Shown here: piece after piece, positions 7,943-16,900 of the stretch
How the letters are laid out: each line of letters begins with the position of its first letter
How positions within the stretch are numbered: the first letter of the stretch is position 1
Assembly (NCBI RefSeq): GCF_900589395.1
Contig: NZ_UUIS01000055.1
Location: forward strand, 1 to 64,000
Length of the DNA: 64,000 nucleotides
Origin: Pseudomonas viridiflava
GTDB taxonomy: Bacteria; Pseudomonadota; Gammaproteobacteria; Pseudomonadales; Pseudomonadaceae
Direction of reading: 5' to 3'
Made by a program: the position numbers and the translations under genes
Notes under the pieces: generated by a model
Databases searched by the model: none
The model's input: only the letters and a program-made list of their open reading frames with translations
Told to the model about the DNA's origin: nothing

Positions 7943-8683
7943 TCAGGCGAGGCTTTTCTTGCGCTGGCGCTTTGGCCGGGTGTCGGCGGCCTTGCTGGCC
8001 AGATAGCGAGTAATGGCCTGGACGGCACGGTTGAGGTGCAGCTCCAGCTTGGCCACGGTCTGCTCGACCTCTCCGGCTTGCGCCAGGCGCAGCAGTTCCC
8101 AGTGGTCATCCTGGGCCAGCTTTCCCAAGCCCATGTCCGACAGGTTGAAGCGCAGGAAGCGCTCCTCTTCGTTGAGGCCGGCCTCGACCAGACGCATCAG
8201 GCGCTTGTTGGGGGTCTTGGCATACAGCGCCATGTGAAACTGGCGGTTGAGCGTGCCGATGCGGGTGTAGTCGGTCTCGACCTCCAGCGCCTCGATGCAG
8301 CCGCGGGCCTGGGCATAGTCGTTTTCGTCCAGAAGCGGGATCGACAGACGCAATGCCTCGCACTCGAACAGCATGCGCAAGGCGTAGGCCTCGACGGCAT
8401 CCTCGGTGATCAGCGGCGCGACCACCGCGCCCTTGTGCAACTCGACCCGCACCAGCGATTGCGCTTCAAGCTGGCGCAGGGCTTCGCGTACCGGCATGCG
8501 GCTGACGCCAAACAAGGTCGCCAGCTCCTGTTGCCGCAAGGCCGTGCCACTGGGCAGGCGGCCATCGATAATGGCGCTGCGCAGCTTTTCTTCGATCACG
8601 GTCCTGGCAAGGTGCGCAGGAGGCTGCTCGTTACCGAGCACCTCGTACAAAAAAGCTTCTCTATCGATCTTGCGCATCGCCAT
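7943..8683 (-). CDS. GntR-family regulator, FCD (FadR C-terminal) type
   Basis: The protein has 246 residues; the start could be Met1 or Met3. Residues about 25-95 form a GntR winged helix-turn-helix (LRSAIIDGRLPSGTALRQQE, then SRMPVREALRQLEAQSLV). Residues about 105-225 are an FCD effector domain with likely metal ligands in LNRQFHMALY, DDHWELL and LELHLNRA. Such proteins are usually repressors answering to small carboxylates. The C-terminus is basic. It lies upstream of the pvf operon and downstream of an aldo/keto reductase gene, all on the same strand but separated by 290-780 bases, so its targets cannot be read from context. Confidence 0.9.
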   Translation of the reverse strand: MAMRKIDREAFLYEVLGNEQPPAHLARTVIEEKLRSAIIDGRLPSGTALRQQELATLFGVSRMPVREALRQLEAQSLVRVELHKGAVVAPLITEDAVEAYALRMLFECEALRLSIPLLDENDYAQARGCIEALEVETDYTRIGTLNRQFHMALYAKTPNKRLMRLVEAGLNEEERFLRFNLSDMGLGKLAQDDHWELLRLAQAGEVEQTVAKLELHLNRAVQAITRYLASKAADTRPKRQRKKSLA

Positions 8684-8972
8684 AAATCTTTATCAACCTG
8701 GCCGAATAGGATCCAATCAAACAAGCGGTCTGCCCACAGACTAGCCAAAACCCCTGCAATTGGTAGAAAAAAATACGGCATCACCCGCATCAGCACCGCG
8801 CGTCGCCAGGCGGCGCGCAAAGCGAGACGCATTTTTCGTATTCAAGGGACGTTCATCAACACATTCGTTGTGTATTTTAATGTCGTTCGTCGGCCTGTCT
8901 GGTATGAGCATTTACCTACATACCAGAAAAAACGCAGCCGCCGTGCAGGTCCAGCCCGCACGGCGAGCCGTA

Positions 8973-9980
8973 TCAGCGCAGCAAACGACCTGACACAAAG
9001 TGCTGCACATCGTTGAAGCCGGGCGTCGAGGCGTGGCCTGGCGTGACCAGCGAGTCGATGAACGCTTCGTCTTCGGCACTGATGCGCACCTCCAGCGCCT
9101 TGAGGTAGCCGTCCCACTGCTGCTCGGTGCGCGGGCCGACGATGGCCGAGGTCACGGCCCGGTTATTGAGGACCCAGGCGATGGCAAACTCGACGATCCC
9201 GACGCCCTTGTCGCTGGTGTATGCCTGGATCTGCCGGGCAATGCGCAGCGACTCCACGCGCCACTCGGTTTCCAGCAGGCGCTTGTCCTGGCGCCCGGCC
9301 CGGCTGTCGCCGCTGGGAGCGATGTCCGGCGCATATTTACCACTGAGCACGCCACGCGCCAGCGGGCTGTAGGGCACCACGCCCAGGCCGTGGAACGCGG
9401 CGGCCGGAATCTGCTCGAGTTCGGCCTGCCGGTTGACGATGTTATACAGCGGCTGGCTGATGATCGGCTGGTCCACCCCCATGCGCTGGGCGACGTTGGC
9501 AATCTCGGCGATGCGCCAGCCACGGAAGTTGGACACTCCCCAGTAACGGACCTTGCCCTGGGCGATCAGGTCGCCGATGGCCGACACCGTCACTTCCAGC
9601 GGCGTGTCGTGGTCTTCCTTGTGCAGGTAATAGATGTCTACATAGTCGGTGTCGAGCCGGCGCAGGCTGTTATCGATGGCATTGAAGATGTGCTTGCGGT
9701 TGAGCCCTGCGCGGTTGGGAATACCGTCGGCAGGACCCACCGCCACCTTGGTGGCCAGCACCCATTCGCTGCGGCGTGCAGCAATGGCTTCACCGACGAT
9801 TTCTTCGGAGCGGCCACTGTTGTAGACATCGGCCGTGTCGATGAAATTGACCCCCTGGTCCCAGGCCTTGTCGATGATGCGCAGCGACTCCTCGGTGCCG
9901 GTCTGTTCGCCGAACATCATCGAGCCCAGGGTCAGGGTGGAAACCTTCAGGCCTGATTGGCCCAGTGTGCGGTAGGTCAT
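8973..9980 (-). CDS. Aldo/keto reductase
   Basis: The protein has 335 residues. ATG at 9980 has GGAGG 9 bases upstream, preferred over an in-frame start at 10001. It is an NADPH-dependent (beta/alpha)8 reductase with the family's catalytic tetrad Asp48, Tyr53, Lys78 and His120 (FIDTADVY, ATKV, YYLHKED). It also has the late cofactor-binding segment AIVGPRTEQQWDGYL. The length and the VSNFRGW motif fit the broad tas/YajO-like group. The substrate cannot be inferred. It lies 47 bases downstream of a HAD phosphatase gene on the same strand, so the two may be cotranscribed. Confidence 0.93.
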   Translation of the reverse strand: MTYRTLGQSGLKVSTLTLGSMMFGEQTGTEESLRIIDKAWDQGVNFIDTADVYNSGRSEEIVGEAIAARRSEWVLATKVAVGPADGIPNRAGLNRKHIFNAIDNSLRRLDTDYVDIYYLHKEDHDTPLEVTVSAIGDLIAQGKVRYWGVSNFRGWRIAEIANVAQRMGVDQPIISQPLYNIVNRQAELEQIPAAAFHGLGVVPYSPLARGVLSGKYAPDIAPSGDSRAGRQDKRLLETEWRVESLRIARQIQAYTSDKGVGIVEFAIAWVLNNRAVTSAIVGPRTEQQWDGYLKALEVRISAEDEAFIDSLVTPGHASTPGFNDVQHFVSGRLLR

Positions 9981-10027
9981 GTTCAACACCCTCCATGTCA
10001 TTGAATAGGATTACAGGTAAAGCGCAC

Positions 10028-10720
10028 TCAGGCCGGCAGGGCAGGCAACCCCCACTGTGCCAGCGGCGCCTCGCCCAGCGAGCCCAGGATCAGGTCGGCA
10101 TGCCGGTAGCGCTCGGCGGGCATGTGCACGTCCGGGATCGCCACGGCCATCATTCCGGCGGTCTTGGCCGCCGTCACGCCGAACGGCGAGTCCTCGAACA
10201 CCAGGCAGTCGGCGGGGGCGACGCCCAGGCGCTCGGCCGCCACCAGAAAGATGCCCGGCGCCGGCTTGGCCGCCGTCACCTGTGGGTCATCGGCGGTCAC
10301 CACCGTGTCGAACAGTTCGAACCAGGCCTGGTGCCGGGTGATCTTGGCGTGAAAGTAATGCACCGACGAGCTGGTGCCCACGGCAATCGGAATCCGGTGT
10401 GCGGCCAGGTGGCGTACCAGCGCTTCGGCACCGGGCATGGCCTGCGCCTGTGGAAAACGCTCATCGAGCATGGGCTGGCGCAGGGCGAGAAATTCGTCCA
10501 CCGACAGCGGCAGTTCCAGGGTGTCGATGATGTAGCCGGAGAAATCCCGGGCGCCACGCCCGATGGTGTTCTGCTTGATGCTCCAGTCGAAATGCTTGCC
10601 ATAGCGCCGGGCAATCGTTTCGGTGACCTCGGTATAAATGCCCTCGGTGTCCAGCAGCAGGCCATCCATATCGAAAATGACGGCCTTGATCGGCCGGCGG
10701 TTAGCTTGCGGTGCACTCAT
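10028..10720 (-). CDS. HAD-superfamily phosphatase
   Basis: The protein has 230 residues. ATG at 10720 has GAGG 8 bases upstream; an in-frame start at 10768 lacks support. It carries the four HAD motifs: DMDGLLLDTE (Asp nucleophile and acid), GTSSS, the Lys in AAKPAPGIF, and VFEDSPFGVTAAKTAGM. A helical cap sits between motifs I and II, as in the beta-phosphoglucomutase / pseudouridine-5'-phosphatase group. Sugar-phosphate or nucleoside-phosphate substrates are typical; none can be chosen here. It is probably cotranscribed with the aldo/keto reductase downstream. Confidence 0.9.
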   Translation of the reverse strand: MSAPQANRRPIKAVIFDMDGLLLDTEGIYTEVTETIARRYGKHFDWSIKQNTIGRGARDFSGYIIDTLELPLSVDEFLALRQPMLDERFPQAQAMPGAEALVRHLAAHRIPIAVGTSSSVHYFHAKITRHQAWFELFDTVVTADDPQVTAAKPAPGIFLVAAERLGVAPADCLVFEDSPFGVTAAKTAGMMAVAIPDVHMPAERYRHADLILGSLGEAPLAQWGLPALPA

Positions 10721-10984
10721 GTGATCGGCCTCAGTGTCAGTCCGCTTGCAGCCTAACGCTTCAAACAAGACCGTGGCTACCCGATAACCTTTCCCGGGAT
10801 GTGCAACGAAATCTCCGGAAATGTGTCGAACCGCGCATTCAGGCCACGTCGCCGCGTCATTGGGCGTGGCGCAGTGTTAATCTCCCCCAACTTTTTTTGT
10901 CTGGCCTCCACCGGTCCGGTGCCATGTTGTGATCGGGTGCAGGGAAGGCTTATCAACCACTAGAACGGACATCTCCAGGTCGAC

Positions 10985-12469
10985 ATGAATAAATCAGTAG
11001 GTATTGTTGCAGGCGTCATCATCGTAGTGGGCGCCGTGGCAACCGGAGGCGCCTGGTACACCGGCCAGCAGTTGCCTGGCGTGCTCAACGACACGCTGGC
11101 CAAAAGCAACAAGGAACTGGCCCAGGCGTTCGTCGGCAGCGAGTACAAGGCCGTCGTGCAGATGGAGTCGCTGCAAAGCGGTCTGTTCAGCAGCACGGCA
11201 CGCTACCGCGCCACCTTCGAGGCGCCGGACGCAGAGGGTCAGGTAAAGACCCTGGAACTGTTCTTCATCGACCATATCGAGCACGGCCCGCTGCCGCTGT
11301 CGCGCCTGACCTCGCTCAAGTTGCTGCCGGTCATGGCGGTCAGCAATGGCGAAATCGAAAAGACCAAGGACTCCGAGAAGTGGTTCGCCTTGAGCCAGGG
11401 CGCGACGCCGCTCAAGAGCCAGGCCAGCATCGGTTATGACCGCGCCGTCAACGGCACGCTGACATTGGCCCCGATGCAGATGAAAGACGCCGACGGCGAA
11501 TTCAACTTCTCGGGCATGGTCGTGCACAGTGACGTGTCGGCCGATGCCGAGAAGATCAAGGTCACCGGCAACGCCGACAGCCTGCAGCTCAATGCCCAGG
11601 CCGTCGATGGCCCGGTCGCCCTGAACATCAAGGGCATCAGCTTCGACACCGGCGGCACCAAGGGCAAGACCGGTTTCTACCTGGGTCACAGCAACATCAA
11701 GGTCGAGCAGATGATCCTGCAGCCGGCCGGTACCGGAGCCGTGCAGCTCGACCAGTTGGCCAACACCAACCTGATGCAGGAAGAGGGCGACAAGCTCTCG
11801 GCGCAGGTCAACTACGACATCGGCAAGATTACCTTCAGCGGCAAGGAGATCGGTGCGGCGCACATGGGCATGCGATTCAGCAGCCTCGACGTCGCGGCCA
11901 CCAAGGCGCTGTATCAGCTGTTCCAGGAGAAAGTAGTGCCGCAGCAGCAAGCCGCCGCGGCTGCCGATGAGCCGCTTGACGTGCAACTGAGCCCGGCCGA
12001 CCAGGCCTTGGTGGATGCCGAAATGACCAAGCTGCTGGCCGGCAAGCCACGCGTAGAGCTGGAGAAGCTTTCGCTGCGCACCGCCAACGGCGAAAGCCAT
12101 GCACACCTGAGCCTCGAACTGGCCAACCCCGGCTCGTTTGATCAGCCGCAGGATGAGCTGGTCAGCAAGGTCATCGGTACTGTCGATGCGCGCCTGGTCC
12201 TGTCCAAGGGCATGATCCAGGACCTGGTCGGTCTGCAGGCCTCGTTGCAAGGCGTGACCGACACCAAGGAAATCAGTGAGCAAGCCACCGCCACCAGCGA
12301 AATGATCGGTTCCATGGCCCAGGGCATGCAACTGGCCAAGATCGAAGGCGACAACATCGTCACCACCCTGCAGTACACCAACGACAACGTCGACTTCAAC
12401 GGCCGCAAGATGACCGTCGAAGAATTCATCAGCTTTGTCATGTCCAGCAGCGGTGCCCTGGGCCAGTAA
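10985..12469 (+). CDS. YdgA/DUF945-family protein
   Basis: The protein has 494 residues. A single N-terminal hydrophobic segment (VGIVAGVIIVVGAVATGGAWY, about residues 4-24) anchors a large periplasmic part. The pattern YTGQQLPGVLNDTLAKSNKEL and the segment around ESLQSGLFSSTARYR are typical of YdgA-like proteins. These are envelope proteins of unclear function that resemble AsmA-like lipid-transfer folds. The upstream 264 bases hold no gene and should contain the promoter; the gene is monocistronic and converges on the MscS gene. Confidence 0.85.
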   Translation: MNKSVGIVAGVIIVVGAVATGGAWYTGQQLPGVLNDTLAKSNKELAQAFVGSEYKAVVQMESLQSGLFSSTARYRATFEAPDAEGQVKTLELFFIDHIEHGPLPLSRLTSLKLLPVMAVSNGEIEKTKDSEKWFALSQGATPLKSQASIGYDRAVNGTLTLAPMQMKDADGEFNFSGMVVHSDVSADAEKIKVTGNADSLQLNAQAVDGPVALNIKGISFDTGGTKGKTGFYLGHSNIKVEQMILQPAGTGAVQLDQLANTNLMQEEGDKLSAQVNYDIGKITFSGKEIGAAHMGMRFSSLDVAATKALYQLFQEKVVPQQQAAAAADEPLDVQLSPADQALVDAEMTKLLAGKPRVELEKLSLRTANGESHAHLSLELANPGSFDQPQDELVSKVIGTVDARLVLSKGMIQDLVGLQASLQGVTDTKEISEQATATSEMIGSMAQGMQLAKIEGDNIVTTLQYTNDNVDFNGRKMTVEEFISFVMSSSGALGQ

Positions 12470-12480
12470 CCGGACCGGCT

Positions 12481-12498
12481 GCGGCGCCTAGGCGCCGC
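12481..12498. terminator. Perfect 18-bp palindrome between convergent genes
   Basis: GCGGCGCC-TA-GGCGCCGC begins 12 bases after the YdgA-like stop and covers the MscS-like stop codon at 12488-12490. The two convergent genes are only 18 bases apart. There is no T-run, so it would at most be a weak or 3'-end-protecting hairpin. Confidence 0.35.
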
Positions 12499-13297
12499 TG
12501 GCCTGCTCGCGCAAGCAGCGCCGGATCACCTCCAGGCTCTGGTGGTACACCGGCCAGTAATGATCGTTGTGGCAATACGGCCTGACCGCCAGGGTCAGGC
12601 TGTCGGCGCTCAGGCAGGTCAGCTGCACGTCCACCGACGGGGTTGCCAGCACATGCGGGATGGCCTGCAACTGCTCGCTCAGCCTGGCCCTTACGCGCTG
12701 ATCGTCCGCCGTCGCCGGCAGCGTTGCCATCAGCTCCACGCGGCGATAATCGTTGACCGAATAGTTGACGATGGTGCCTGAAAACACCTTGTTGTTGGCC
12801 ACTAGCACCCGCACGTTTTCCGTCGTATCCAGAGACGTTGAAAACAGCCCTATCTCTTCCACCCGCCCGCTGACTGTATCCACTGTAATCGAGTCGCCGA
12901 CCTTGAACGGGCGCAGCACGATGATGAACCCGCCTGCCGCCAGATTGGCCAGCAGGCCCGACCAGGCCATGCCGATGGCCAGGCCCACCGCCGCCAGCAA
13001 GGCCGCAAAGCTGGTGGTCTCGATGCCGCAATACCCCAAAATCGCCACCACCAGAATGATGTTCAGGGTCACCGTCACGAACGAGCCCAGGTAGCGCAGC
13101 ACCGTCGGGTCGAACCGCTGCCGGGTCAGGTAGCGTTGCAGCATCCGCACCACCATGCCGATCGACCAGCGCCCGACAATCCATATCAGGGCGGCGACCA
13201 GCAGCTTCAGGCCAAAGGTGGCCGCGTACTGTAAAACCAGATTAAGCAACGAATTGACCTTGTCGGTCCCGATGTTGATGACATTCAGCGCATCCAT
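12488..13297 (-). CDS. Small-conductance mechanosensitive channel (MscS family)
   Basis: The protein has 269 residues. ATG at 13297 follows GGAGG at a spacing of 8. Three transmembrane segments lie at about residues 20-45, 60-85 and 90-125. The third is the Gly/Ala-rich pore helix (ALLAAVGLAIGMAWSGLLANLAAG), followed by the signature RPFKVGDSITV. The C-terminal part forms the cytoplasmic cage. The length is close to E. coli MscS. It should release solutes on hypo-osmotic shock. It stands apart from the T6SS genes. Confidence 0.93.
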   Translation of the reverse strand: MDALNVINIGTDKVNSLLNLVLQYAATFGLKLLVAALIWIVGRWSIGMVVRMLQRYLTRQRFDPTVLRYLGSFVTVTLNIILVVAILGYCGIETTSFAALLAAVGLAIGMAWSGLLANLAAGGFIIVLRPFKVGDSITVDTVSGRVEEIGLFSTSLDTTENVRVLVANNKVFSGTIVNYSVNDYRRVELMATLPATADDQRVRARLSEQLQAIPHVLATPSVDVQLTCLSADSLTLAVRPYCHNDHYWPVYHQSLEVIRRCLREQASGA

Positions 13298-13342
13298 GGG
13301 TGGCACCTCCGCAGGTAAGGCCACACAGGCTTCCAGGCGCGC

Positions 13343-13600
13343 TCATGCACCGCCCGTGCGACAGAACCCCACAGTGTGCAAGGCTGCCGGCAAACGTCTA
13401 CTGACAGTTTTGACAGGAGGCACAGTGCCTTGTGCACAGCCCTGCGCGACCCGCTGCAACCATTGGCCAAGCAACACCTCGCCATCGTCCTGGCGGGTGT
13501 CGATCACGAACTCAGGCGCCAGCGGGGCTTCATAAGGGCTGTCGATACCGGTGAAAACAACACAGGCAGTTTTTAGAGGTGCCCGAAACAGACGTGGCGG
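13343..13600 (-). pseudogene. Remnant resembling the C-terminus of APS kinase (CysC)
   Basis: Reading the minus strand from 13600 to the TGA at 13343-13345 gives an uninterrupted frame. It includes VVFTGIDSPYEAPLAPEFVIDT and then DDGEVLLGQWLQRVAQ. The FTGIDSPYEAP phrase is the hallmark near the C-terminus of adenylylsulfate kinases, followed as expected by a short strand and final helix. A TGA interrupts the same frame near 13625 and no start codon or kinase P-loop is present. I read it as a leftover of cysC or cysNC. It adjoins the Rhs region and may mark an old insertion or rearrangement edge. Confidence 0.6.
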
Positions 13601-13731
13601 TTTTTCTGGCCCTGTCGCCGGCCACTCTCACTGCATGGATGCCGGGCACTCATTCCAGCCACGACATCAATCACTCTGTGGGAGGCGGCTTGCCGGCGAT
13701 GGCTGCGCGGCAGGCACCGCCGGCCTCCCGG

Positions 13732-13992
13732 TCAGGGCGTGGTCAGGCACTCATGGGCCAGGTCGACGACCTTGCCCAGCAGCGCTTCCTGTTCCAGCGA
13801 GAAGTCGCCGTACTGGGCCATGGCCATGCAGGTCGACAGGCGCTTGAGGCTTTCATGATGCTCGGCGGCGCCCAGGTTGGGCTGGCGCAATTGGGCGGCA
13901 CGGTCGGCAAAGAATTCGGCCGAGGGCTTGCCGTCCTTGTTCTGGGCCTGGATCAGGTTGTCCAGGGCAACCAGCAGTTCGTTCAAGGGCAT
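13732..13992 (-). CDS. Small protein coupled to Rhs1, likely immunity protein
   Basis: The protein has 86 residues. Its ATG shares one base with the Rhs stop (TAATG, 13994-13990), so the two are translationally coupled. It is predicted helical and acidic, with no signal peptide or membrane segment. This fits a cytoplasmic partner such as LNELLVALDNLIQAQNKDG followed by LSTCMAMAQYGDFSLEQEALLGK. I recognise no family. Position directly after a polymorphic toxin tip is the usual place for the cognate immunity gene, so its role is inferred from context. Confidence 0.75.
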   Translation of the reverse strand: MPLNELLVALDNLIQAQNKDGKPSAEFFADRAAQLRQPNLGAAEHHESLKRLSTCMAMAQYGDFSLEQEALLGKVVDLAHECLTTP

Positions 13993-16900
13993 TACCAGGG
14001 CACTCCTTTGGTGTTGATGACCCAGGCGCGGGGCAGGTTGGTGACGACGCCTTGATATGCACCACCGGGATAACCCGGGCCTTGCGGGGCGGCGGTGCCT
14101 TCGCTGATCCAGGTGCCTTTGGGCACCTCGAATTCCGAAACCTTGGTGATCTTGATGTTCCAGGCCCGGTCGATGGCCAGGTCCTTGCGCAACTGGTCTT
14201 CGGTGCCGAATTTCTTGTTGGCCAGCCACGACACCTTGCGCCCGGTGCGGTTATCCACGCCATGGTACTTGTAGTAGCGCTCGTTACGCGTCAGCTGACG
14301 GTTCTTGTACACACCACCGGTAAAGCTGTCGGTGGTGCGCTGGTCATGCACAGGCCCCGGCGGACGCTTGCCACTGGCAGTGCCGCACTTGCTCAGGCCC
14401 AGCGGGTCGGCCCATACCAACGGATTGGGCGCATAGGCATACAGGTTCAGGCCGCCGGCCAGGCCGATCGGGTCGGGGGTGGTAAAGCGGCCGATGTCCG
14501 GGTCGAAAAAGCGCAGGGTGTTGTAGTGCAACCCGGTCTCGCGGTCCAGGTACTGGCCCTGGAAGCGCAGGTTCTGCTCTTCGACGTAATGGGCGGCGCG
14601 GGTTTCGCGCACGGTATTGCCCCACACCTGGTACTGCGCCTGCCACACCGCCTGGCCGTCGCTGTCGGTCAGTTGTTCGGGCAGGCCGTTGAGGTCGTTG
14701 TGGTAGTAGCGCACCTGTTGCTGGCTGCCGCTGCCATCGACCCGCGCCAGCGGCTCGAAACTGCCCTGGGTATAGAGGTACAGGCTGGTCAGGTGGTTCT
14801 TGTGCTCCTGCAACAGGCGCATGCCGTCCCAGACAAAACGGGTCTCGCACAGCACCAGGCCGCTGGCGTGCCGCTCGACCTTGGCGATGCGCCGGCCCAG
14901 CGGGTCGTACTGCATGCACACGCGATGACCGTTGGCGTTGCGCACCTCGATCAGGCGGTGTTCGGCGTCGTAGGCAAAGCGTTGCACGCCGTGGCGGGTG
15001 CTGCGCTTTTCGATCAGCCGGCCAAAACCGTCGTAGCGGTAGCGCTTGTCCTGCCACACCAGCAGCCTGTTATGCCGCACCAGGCCGCCGTTTTGCGGCC
15101 CGTCGAGCAGGTTGGCGGCGGCGTCATAGGCGAAGGTTTCGCTCTGGCCGGTCAGGCTGTCCTGGCTGGCGATGATGCGCCCGGTGCTGTCATGGCCCAG
15201 CAGCTGGCGACCATCGCCGGGCGGCTGGCGATCGCGCCGGATACGGGCCACCAGGTTATCGATCTGGTCGAACTGATAGTCGGTCTCGCCCAGCCCCGGC
15301 AAGGCCGCCGGCTGGCCGGTCGGGCGGCGCAGGCGGCTGCGCAGCCGGCCACTGCGGTCGTACTGACTGCGGGTGCTGATCTGCCCCTGGGTGCGCAGCA
15401 CTTCGCGGTGCAGGCGGTCGCGCTCGAAATCGCTGATCACCTGGCCATCGAGGTTCAACTGGTGCAAATGCCCGCTGCCGTAATACAAGCGGTTGAGCCA
15501 GCGCCCGTCAGGCAGGCAGGTCTGCACCAGATTGCCCAGCTCATCGTGACGATGCGCCAGGCGCCCGGCCGCACTGCGCTCTTCGCGCAACTGGCCCAGG
15601 GCGTCATAGGCAAAGTCCAGTTGTTGCCGCTCGCCAGCCGGGTCGGTGAAACTCACCGCCGTCAGGTTGTCCAGCGCATCGTACTGGTAGTCGGTGCGTC
15701 CGTTGCCGGTGATCTTGGTCGTCAGACGGCCGGCGGCATCGTGCTGCAACTCGTGGATGATGGGCGCCGCGGGCGGCTCGACCAGGGTCGCCACGGCGGT
15801 GGCCAGCGGCGCCGGCAGGTGCTCGACACGGGTCAACTGGTCGCGGGCGTCATAGGCATAGCGACGACGTCCGCCATCAAGGCCCTGTTGCTCGACCAGC
15901 CGGTCGCCGGCGTCCCAGGCAAAGCGGTAGCGCTCGCCGTTTTCATTGCTCAGCGCCAGCAGCCGCGCATAAGCGTCGTATTCGAACTGCACCTGCCGGC
16001 CCTGGGCATCGATGCGCTGGCGCACCTGGCCACGGCGGTCATAGCGATAGCGGGTGGTGTGGCCGGCCGCATCGGTATGGCCGATCAACTGGCCGTGGGC
16101 GTCGCGCAGGTACTGCTCGCGGCGTCCGTCAGGCAACTCGTGCGCCAGCAGCCGGCCCTGGGCATCGTGCTGATACAGCGAACGCTCGCCCAGCGCATCG
16201 GTAATGCAGGTCAGGTTGCCGTGCCGGTCGTAGGCGTAGTCGGTGGGGTAGCCGGAACAGTCACTGCGCTGGATCAACTGGCCAAAGCGGTTCCAGCGCA
16301 ACTGCTGGCGCTTGTCGGCGGCATCGATGATCTCAACGGTCTGGCCATGGGCGTCGTAGCGGTAGCGGGTCACCTGGCCAAGCGGATCGGTCTCGCGAAT
16401 GCAGTTGCCGCGGGCGTCATAGTGAAACTGCCAGGTGTTGCCGGCCGCATCGGTCTCGGCCTGCGGCAGCGCCCAGTGCTCCAGCCACACCGTGGTGGTG
16501 CGCCGGCCCAGCGGGTCGAGGCTGGCGCTGAGGTTGCCAGACTCGTCGTAGTCAAAGCGGTACTGCCCGCCTTGCGGGTCGGTGGCGCCGAGCAACTGGC
16601 GCTCGTCGTCCCACTCGAAGCACCAGGTCTGGCCGAGGTTGTCGCGGTATTCGGTGACCTGGTGCTGGGCGTTCCATCGGCGCTCGCTGGTGCGGCCCAG
16701 GCCATCGCGCACGGTGGTGCGCCCGGCCTCCAGGTCGTAGTCGAAGCCGTACTCGTCGCCGTCATCGGTCCAGTGCCGCACCACCCGCCATTCGCGGTCC
16801 TCGACCAGCGCCCAGGCATAGAAACAGCGCAGCCCGGACGGCAACTGATGCTCGACCATGCGCCGGCCGGCGTCATAGGCAAAGCGCCGGCGCACCTGAT

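Noticed and set aside
7651-8013. 120-residue plus-strand ORF upstream of the GntR gene
   Set aside because: It overlaps the GntR coding end on the other strand and has an Arg/Ser/Cys-rich translation without a family.
8760-8993. 77-residue plus-strand ORF in the gap before the aldo/keto reductase
   Set aside because: Basic, low-complexity translation, no ribosome site, and overlap with the reductase end.
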